Origin: Deltaproteobacteria bacterium
GTDB taxonomy: Bacteria > Desulfobacterota > Dissulfuribacteria > Dissulfuribacterales > QOAL01
DNA length: 12,518 bases
Reading direction: 5' to 3'
Assembly: GCA_026996955.1 (NCBI GenBank)
Contig: JALWJV010000290.1
Coordinates: 1 to 12,518 of the forward strand
Position numbers and translations under genes: made by a program. The first letter of the stretch is position 1. Each line of letters opens with the position of its first letter. The notes under the pieces are model-generated. The model saw only the letters and a program-made list of their open reading frames with translations, did no database searches and was not told the origin of the DNA. This document shows, in pieces, positions 8,253-12,518 of this stretch.

Positions 8253-8478
8253 GTATCTATTCAGCGTAGTAAATGGTCTTGTTTTGGAGTGACTATGAAG
8301 AATTTCGTAGTTTTTCTTGGCGAAGCGCAGCCAAAAAATCGCGACTGTCTGAGCGAGGGACGAGCGAGTTTCGCGATTTTGGCGGAGCAAGCCTTAGAAA
8401 AACAAGAAATTGTTCACTGGAACGGAAAAACAAGACCATTTACCAGCCTTCATTAATATAAATACGTTGAACAGTTAC
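8253..8478 (+). repeat. MITE-like palindromic element, family 1, copy A (226 bp)
   Basis: The outer ends are inverted: GTATCTATTCAGCGTA at the left and TACGTTGAACAGTTAC at the right. A second inverted pair lies inside: GTAAATGGTCTTGTTTT (8269-8285) against AAAACAAGACCATTTAC (8427-8443), 17 perfect pairs. The core forms a further imperfect stem, 8311-8344 against 8371-8402, around a 26-base loop. The whole unit could therefore fold into one long hairpin. Copy B (11222-11446), in the opposite orientation, matches it at roughly nine bases in ten by eye. No transposase is encoded. Copy A fills nearly all of the space between lon and the antiterminator gene. No convincing target duplication is seen at this copy. 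Confidence 0.8.
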
Positions 8479-8485
8479 AAAACAT

Positions 8486-8490
8486 GGAGG
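8486..8490 (+). promoter_or_regulatory. Shine-Dalgarno GGAGG that sets a TTG start
   Basis: GGAGG lies five bases before TTG at 8496. It overlaps the last base of the in-frame ATG at 8484-8486 and lies downstream of that ATG, which itself has no ribosome binding site because it follows directly after repeat copy A. TTG is therefore the preferred start. Confidence 0.65.
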
Positions 8491-8495
8491 ATAAA

Positions 8496-9026
8496 TTGGG
8501 AGAGCCTGTAAAGCAGTCTGAAAAACAGTGGTTTGCCGTGCGCACGCAGCCCATGAAGGAACCTCTTGCAATGACCCACTACAGGCGTCAGGGGTATGAG
8601 GTCTGGTTTCCGCGCATCAGGAAAACCGTGCGCCATGCCAGGAAGATTAAGAAGGTGCTTCGTCCCCTGTTTCCCGGTTATATCTTTCTGCACCTTGCCC
8701 CTGAGGAGCGTAACTGGGTAACCATTGCGTCCACCATAGGTGCCATTGGGCCGGTACGGTTCGGGGACTATTATCCTCCTGTTCCGGAGTGGCTTATACA
8801 GGATCTTAAGCAGAGAGAGGCTGAGGAAGGATTTATTCCCATGCCTTTTGATGACTCCCTTGGCCTTAAACCCGGAGACAGGATCACTGTTACTGATGAA
8901 AATAATACGGAGATCCAGGGTATTTTCCAGGCACTTAAGGGTGAAGACAGGGCGCTCATCCTGCTTGATCTGCTTAAACGTGAAGTGCCGGCTGAAGTCC
9001 CGCTTGCTGCTATAAAGGCTGCCTGA
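8496..9026 (+). CDS. NusG/RfaH-family transcription antitermination protein
   Basis: The 176-residue protein has the two-domain architecture of specialised NusG paralogues. An NGN domain (about 11-105) opens with QWFAVRTQPMKEPLA and contains RPLFPGYIFLHL (56-67), the family hallmark. After a linker, a KOW-type domain (about 122-175) contains LKPGDRITV. Such factors bind RNA polymerase and suppress pausing or termination in long operons for capsule, LPS, exopolysaccharide or secretion genes. It is not the housekeeping NusG, which is usually next to secE and ribosomal protein genes and is better conserved. An in-frame ATG at 8484 would add four residues, but the TTG at 8496 is preferred on its ribosome binding site. 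The stop overlaps the start of the ATPase gene by one base, so the two are coupled. Its promoter must lie in or near repeat copy A, or transcription comes from lon. Confidence 0.85.
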   Translation: MGEPVKQSEKQWFAVRTQPMKEPLAMTHYRRQGYEVWFPRIRKTVRHARKIKKVLRPLFPGYIFLHLAPEERNWVTIASTIGAIGPVRFGDYYPPVPEWLIQDLKQREAEEGFIPMPFDDSLGLKPGDRITVTDENNTEIQGIFQALKGEDRALILLDLLKREVPAEVPLAAIKAA

Positions 9027-10477
9027 TGTACGAGAAGTTTTTTAATTTCAAGGAAAAGCCCTTTTCCATCATCCCTGATGCCACATACTTTTACCAGAGC
9101 AGGCAGCACCGTCTTGCCCTGGCACAGCTTGAATACGGGCTTATGAACCGTGTAGGGTTCATCGTCATAAGCGGTGACATCGGGACAGGCAAGACAACCC
9201 TTATCCGTACACTTCTGGCTGGTCTTGATACGGATATTGAGGTTGCCAGCATATTCAACACCACTGTAAATCCGTCAGAATTTCTTGACCTTGTCCTTCA
9301 GGAATTTGGCCTTGAACCAGGAAGCGGCAACCGTTCAGATAAGCTCAACAGGCTTCGAAAACACCTTGTAAAACTGCACGGCCAGGGGAAAAAAGCACTA
9401 CTCATTATAGATGAATCCCAGAATCTCAGCATTGAGACCCTGGAAGAGGTGCGTCTTCTCTCCAATATGGAGATGGAAAAGGAGTATCTGCTCCATATTG
9501 TGCTGGTTGGCCAGACAGAACTGAGGGAAAAGCTGCTCCACCCGGCACTGAGCCAGCTTGCTCAGCGCATAGCAGTTCACTACAATCTCGCCCCTTTAAG
9601 CGAGGAAGAAACGGAGCAGTATATTATGTACCGGCTCAGGGTTGCCTCAAACAAAGGGGAGCCCGGGGTGGTGTTTGCCAAGGAGGCTGTAAAGGCTATC
9701 TATGAGCACACTAACGGTATCCCCCGGCTGATAAATGTCCTTTGCGACCTGTGTCTTGTATATGCCTATGCCGATGAGCTTCCGGGTATCAATCTCCACG
9801 TGGTGGAGGAGGTGGTGAAAAATCAGGAGGCAAGCGGTTTTTCATCCCTCTTTACAGCAAGGGCCAGTTATGTTCAGGATGATGGCAGGGAAGATGCGGC
9901 GCCTTCCATTAAACCTGCTGCAAGGCCTGTGGATAATGAGTCCCTTGGGAGACTTGAGGCAAAGGTGGCTGAGCTTCAAAGCGGACTGATTGCAGTTAAT
10001 CGCACTGTTCAGGATTTTCTCCTTGAACATGCCGGAGCGGTATCCAGGCGGGAGCAGGAGCAGCAGGATGCCCTTAACCGTGTAATAGATGTCCAGAAGG
10101 TGGAGATTGAGAGACTCAAGGCGGAACGAAAGGACCTGCTTAAGAGAATATATGAGCTTTCAAGCCAGCTGAAAGACAGGACGGCGGCCACAAGCCAGGA
10201 TGATTTCCCTTCTGCAGATAAAAAAGGTGCCGCGGCTGTAGGGCATGATGATACAACCGTGCAACCCGGTACAGCAGCCGTAACAACAGATGTAAAGGTC
10301 AATGGCAATAATCTTGATGGAGATGTAACATTTACCAGAAAGCGGCAGAGAGGTTCTTCCAGGATGCCATACATTGTAATCGCAGGCGCGGTTGCAGCAG
10401 CCTGCGTTGCTGCAATGGTTTATGAGCCCTGGCGATCAAAAATTCTGGATATTATCCTTCCTGTTCTACCCTTTTGA
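9026..10477 (+). CDS. ExeA-like AAA+ ATPase with C-terminal coiled coil and one membrane helix
   Basis: The 483-residue protein begins MYEKFFNFKEKPFSIIPDATYFYQS, the standard opening of ExeA/GspA-type ATPases and of the related ATPases in PEP-CTERM/exosortase exopolysaccharide loci. Walker A is GDIGTGKTT (50-58) and Walker B is ALLIIDESQ (124-132). An NxPRLIN-like sensor region (HTNGIPRLINVLCD) is at 228-241. After about residue 270 the sequence turns low-complexity. A predicted coiled coil lies at about 305-385, then a polar linker, and a hydrophobic helix at about 447-465 (PYIVIAGAVAAACVAAMVYEP). Only a short tail follows, so the ATPase probably sits on the cytoplasmic face of the inner membrane. 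In ExeA a peptidoglycan-binding domain follows the helix; none is seen here. AAAGG seven bases upstream is the ribosome binding site. The partner is probably an envelope assembly system encoded elsewhere. Confidence 0.82.
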   Translation: MYEKFFNFKEKPFSIIPDATYFYQSRQHRLALAQLEYGLMNRVGFIVISGDIGTGKTTLIRTLLAGLDTDIEVASIFNTTVNPSEFLDLVLQEFGLEPGSGNRSDKLNRLRKHLVKLHGQGKKALLIIDESQNLSIETLEEVRLLSNMEMEKEYLLHIVLVGQTELREKLLHPALSQLAQRIAVHYNLAPLSEEETEQYIMYRLRVASNKGEPGVVFAKEAVKAIYEHTNGIPRLINVLCDLCLVYAYADELPGINLHVVEEVVKNQEASGFSSLFTARASYVQDDGREDAAPSIKPAARPVDNESLGRLEAKVAELQSGLIAVNRTVQDFLLEHAGAVSRREQEQQDALNRVIDVQKVEIERLKAERKDLLKRIYELSSQLKDRTAATSQDDFPSADKKGAAAVGHDDTTVQPGTAAVTTDVKVNGNNLDGDVTFTRKRQRGSSRMPYIVIAGAVAAACVAAMVYEPWRSKILDIILPVLPF

Positions 10478-10487
10478 GAAATCTCCT

Positions 10488-10557
10488 GTATCTATTCACC
10501 GGAACGGAAAAACAAGGCCAATTATCAACCTATAACATCAATACGCTGAACAGTTAC
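10488..10557 (+). repeat. MITE-like element family 1, copy C, internally deleted (70 bp)
   Basis: The left end GTATCTATTCA is joined directly to CCGGAACGGAAAAACAAG and the right-end sequence ACGCTGAACAGTTAC. The central 150 or so bases present in copies A and B are missing. TTCA occurs at both breakpoints in copy A, which fits a deletion between short direct repeats. The element covers the convergent junction of the ATPase gene and tmk, and its right end lies inside tmk. Confidence 0.72.
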
Positions 10558-11163
10558 CAATTTTCTTATTTCATCCAGGGCATCTTCCAGCAGCTTTTCC
10601 CCTGGTTTTGACGCATCAATGCGTTTTATAAAAGGGTAATTCATCTTCCTGAAGTTCTCTGCAACCTGCTCAAGGTATGCCTGTTTTTCAAAGTTGTTCA
10701 GCTGATCTCCCCGTCCTGCTGTGATGCGTTCAATTGCCGTTTCCACCGGGAGTTCAAGTATAAGCGCAAGATCAGGTTCAGGGGCAAATTTGAGATTTTC
10801 CTGTTCAATGGCATTCATATCCATTCCCCTGGCCCCCTGATAGGCTATTGTTGATAGATAATAGCGGTCACATACAACTATTTTCCCGGACCTCAGGGCA
10901 GGAAGAATCTGGTCTTTGACATGCTCTCTCCTGTCTTTAATAAATATTTCTGTCTCATCTTCGGGAGAAAGACGGGAGCCTGCGGTAAAACTCTCCCTGA
11001 GTATCGTTCCCCACTTTCCGTTGGTGGGCTCAAAGGTGCACAGGCAATCATATCCCTCTTTTGTCAGGGCCTGCTGGATTCCAGAGGCAAGGGTGCTTTT
11101 GCCTGTGCCGTCTATGCCTTCAATGACTATAAAGATGCCTTTTGGCATGGTTTTCTTGTCCAT
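10525..11163 (-). CDS. tmk: Thymidylate kinase
   Basis: Tmk phosphorylates dTMP to dTDP with ATP, an essential step in DNA precursor supply. The 212 residues start MDKKTMPKGIFIVIEGIDGTGKST, with the P-loop at 16-24. The substrate motif FEPTNGKWG is near 44-52, and the signature DRYYLSTIAYQGARG (99-113) follows. A LID-like segment lies near ITAGRGDQ (147-154). M6 is an alternative start, since neither ATG has a strong ribosome binding site. The last ten residues (VTVQRIDVIG) and the stop codon lie within repeat copy C, so the natural C-terminus was probably replaced or extended by the repeat. The conserved body of the enzyme is unaffected. It is read leftward, downstream of the Smr gene, with repeat copy B between them. 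Confidence 0.94.
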   Translation of the reverse strand: MDKKTMPKGIFIVIEGIDGTGKSTLASGIQQALTKEGYDCLCTFEPTNGKWGTILRESFTAGSRLSPEDETEIFIKDRREHVKDQILPALRSGKIVVCDRYYLSTIAYQGARGMDMNAIEQENLKFAPEPDLALILELPVETAIERITAGRGDQLNNFEKQAYLEQVAENFRKMNYPFIKRIDASKPGEKLLEDALDEIRKLVTVQRIDVIG

Positions 11164-11466
11164 GTAGAATTCGTTGTGTGCTTAAGTGCCGTTTCTAAAC
11201 CCTAAAATGGCTAAATCCAGCGTAACTATTCAGCGTATGCACCTTAATAAGGTTGGTAAATGGTCTTGTTTTTCCGTTCCGGAGAATAATTTCTTGTTTT
11301 TCTAAGGCTTGCTCCGCCAAAATCGCGAAACTCGTTCGTACCTCGCTCAAACAGACGCGATTTTGTGGCTGCGTCTTGCCAAGAAAAACTACGAAATTCT
11401 TCAAAGTCACTACAAAACAAGACCATTTACTATACTGAATAGATACAATCCAGGTAGCATTTACTG
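11164..11466. other. Intergenic region between tmk and the Smr gene
   Basis: Apart from repeat copy B and its flanking AATCCAG repeats, only about 58 bases remain on the tmk side and 20 on the Smr side. No terminator or promoter could be recognised with confidence in these remnants. Open frames across the repeat are not accepted as genes. Confidence 0.5.
11222..11446 (-). repeat. MITE-like palindromic element, family 1, copy B (225 bp)
   Basis: This is copy A in reverse orientation. The plus strand begins GTAACTATTCAGCGTA and ends TATACTGAATAGATAC, with the same 17-base inner inverted pair and the same core stem. The central stem remains paired although several bases differ from copy A. AATCCAG at 11214-11220 recurs at 11447-11453, one base outside the left end and directly at the right end, and may be a target-site duplication. 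The element separates the Smr gene from tmk, which are both read leftward, so their co-transcription would have to pass through the hairpin. Confidence 0.82.
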
Positions 11467-12357
11467 CTACCAGAGTTTGCGCTTTTTTCGTCTTTTTCTC
11501 GGTATTGGTTTTTGTCGTAGAAGTACATACGTGACTCCCGGGCCGCCATCCCAACTTGGTGCGCTGCTGTATGCTATGATATGCCGCCTCCATTTTCCCT
11601 TTGTAAGCCATTCATGCACCATTTTTTTTAATACCGGCCCTTTGGGAGAGGAAAGCCCGCGTCCGTGAATAAATGCAATACAGGATCTGTCTGCAACAAG
11701 AGAGTGTTTCATGAATTCATCGCACCACTCAATGGCCTCCTTTGAAGTAAGGCCGTGGAGATCACAGTATGCCTGAATGGAGAATTTGCCACGCCTGAGT
11801 TTTCGTACAATGCGGGGATTGCTGTTGATCTGAGGGCCTTCAGCATATTCAGGTGTGTGCTCAACCGGTATCTGTGATTTGCCTTTTACTATGTTTTCAA
11901 GCTCTTTTCTGCACGCATCTTCTTCGTCCTTTGCCTGCAGGGCCGGCCCCGGTGTGTCCCTAGGGATGACATCAACTGTACCTTTGCCCCATTTGACAGG
12001 ACGTACCCCCTCCATTGCCTGAAGGAAAAGGGCAGCTTCATCATCTGTTGCGGTTGCTGTGGGTGATGGGGATTGTGCCGGTTCTTTTGATTCTGAAGGC
12101 TCTCCGGGCGGGAGCACCTTGACCGTTGAAGTTTCAGGCTTAGATTTTTCCCGGGGCGTGTGGCAATGCCCGGATTTTTTTTCCTTTGCCAGTGGGGCAT
12201 GGCTGGCAGATTGTTTAAGGCGTTTTTTCAGATCAGCAAACGGGGTGTTGGTAAATGTTTCACTATCTGTCCACTGCTCCACCACCGCGGCTGCATTATT
12301 ATTATCCAGAAAATCAGAGGGGACGCGCTGCCTCTTTTTTTTACGTTTACCGGCCAT
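11467..12357 (-). CDS. Smr-domain protein (SmrA/SmrB-like putative nuclease)
   Basis: From the ATG at 12357 the protein has 296 residues; an in-frame TTG two codons upstream is the alternative start. The N-terminal half is basic at first (AGKRKKKRQ), then polar and rich in Pro, Ser, Thr and Glu, so probably disordered. A short conserved-looking segment ALFLQAMEGVRPVKWGKG (about 109-126) resembles the linker motif of SmrA-type proteins. The C-terminal Smr domain (about 197-282) shows DLHG (199-202), HGRG (231-234) and GGPGVTYVLL (271-280), the expected three motifs. It ends in a very basic tail (PRKRRKKRKLW). Smr domains cleave DNA or RNA; SmrB-type proteins cut mRNA at collided ribosomes. Which role applies cannot be told here. 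TATAAT at 12365-12370 (minus strand) is close to the ATG, but no good -35 was found. Confidence 0.87.
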   Translation of the reverse strand: MAGKRKKKRQRVPSDFLDNNNAAAVVEQWTDSETFTNTPFADLKKRLKQSASHAPLAKEKKSGHCHTPREKSKPETSTVKVLPPGEPSESKEPAQSPSPTATATDDEAALFLQAMEGVRPVKWGKGTVDVIPRDTPGPALQAKDEEDACRKELENIVKGKSQIPVEHTPEYAEGPQINSNPRIVRKLRRGKFSIQAYCDLHGLTSKEAIEWCDEFMKHSLVADRSCIAFIHGRGLSSPKGPVLKKMVHEWLTKGKWRRHIIAYSSAPSWDGGPGVTYVLLRQKPIPRKRRKKRKLW

Positions 12358-12421
12358 GTCCAATATTATACAAAATATGTTAGTCTTAGAAAGGTGTTTA
12401 ACTGAACGCTTTTATATCTAT

Positions 12422-12518
12422 CCTAAATTGAGCGTTTCAAAATACGGAAAATTGTTTTTCTCATGAAATTAAAAGGAGTTATATTGATTATAGCTTTCCG
12501 ATTTTGAAACACTTCGGG
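12422..12518. repeat. Palindromic unit, family 2, copy 2 (may be cut by window end)
   Basis: AGCGTTTCAAAATACGGAAA (12431-12450) is matched inverted by TTTCCGATTTTGAAACACT (12495-12513), with one extra base in the left arm and one G-to-A-type mismatch, around an AT-rich centre of 44 bases. The left end starts CCTAAATTGAGCG and the right end finishes ACTTCGGG. The first 20 bases match 18 of 20 in the unit upstream of tig (2211). It lies about 65 bases upstream of the Smr gene start. The element may continue past the window edge. Confidence 0.55.

Noticed and set aside
8238..8461. Small genes of 62-72 codons before the antiterminator gene
   Set aside because: They lie inside repeat copy A; the same frames occur in copy B, so they follow from the repeat. 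Kept as a question in the findings, not as CDS.
8484..8486. ATG start for the antiterminator gene
   Set aside because: No ribosome binding site precedes it, whereas GGAGG sits at the proper distance from the in-frame TTG at 8496.
8253..11446. CRISPR or retron-like array suggested by repeated sequence
   Set aside because: The copies are few, long, palindromic and separated by normal genes; there are no regular spacers and no cas or reverse transcriptase gene.

Overview
The window looks like a chromosomal segment of a Gram-negative bacterium, most likely a deltaproteobacterium (Desulfobacterota). That placement is an inference from the protein sequences, the tig-clpP-clpX-lon order and the RfaH-like/ExeA-like pair; no rRNA is present. 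Base composition is moderate and all housekeeping genes look intact.

Layout. (1) 1-1811, minus strand: thiL, a methylated-DNA-cysteine methyltransferase gene and a metallophosphoesterase gene cut by the window edge. All three overlap, so they form one compact operon read leftward. (2) 1857-2309: a promoter and a tRNA-Leu(UAG), then about 300 bp of leader DNA with a palindromic unit in front of tig. (3) 2310-8213, plus strand: tig, clpP, clpX and lon, a complete protein-folding and proteolysis block in which clpP and clpX overlap by one base. (4) 8496-10477: a NusG/RfaH-type antitermination factor starting at TTG, translationally coupled to an ExeA-like AAA+ ATPase with a C-terminal coiled coil and one membrane helix. 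This resembles the front of a polysaccharide or secretion locus, but it ends after two genes. (5) 10525-12357, minus strand: tmk and, upstream of it, an Smr-domain protein gene.

The most unusual content lies between the genes. A palindromic, MITE-like element of about 225 bp occurs twice nearly complete (8253-8478 and 11222-11446, opposite orientations) and once as a 70-bp internally deleted copy (10488-10557). One copy has a possible target duplication. One supplies the last ten codons and stop of tmk. One fills almost the entire leader of the antiterminator gene. A second, unrelated palindromic family with ends close to CCYAARTTGAGCG occurs upstream of tig (2211-2277) and upstream of the Smr gene (12422 to the window end). 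No CRISPR array, phage gene or transposase gene was seen. The repeats are therefore presumably mobilised in trans, if they still move at all.
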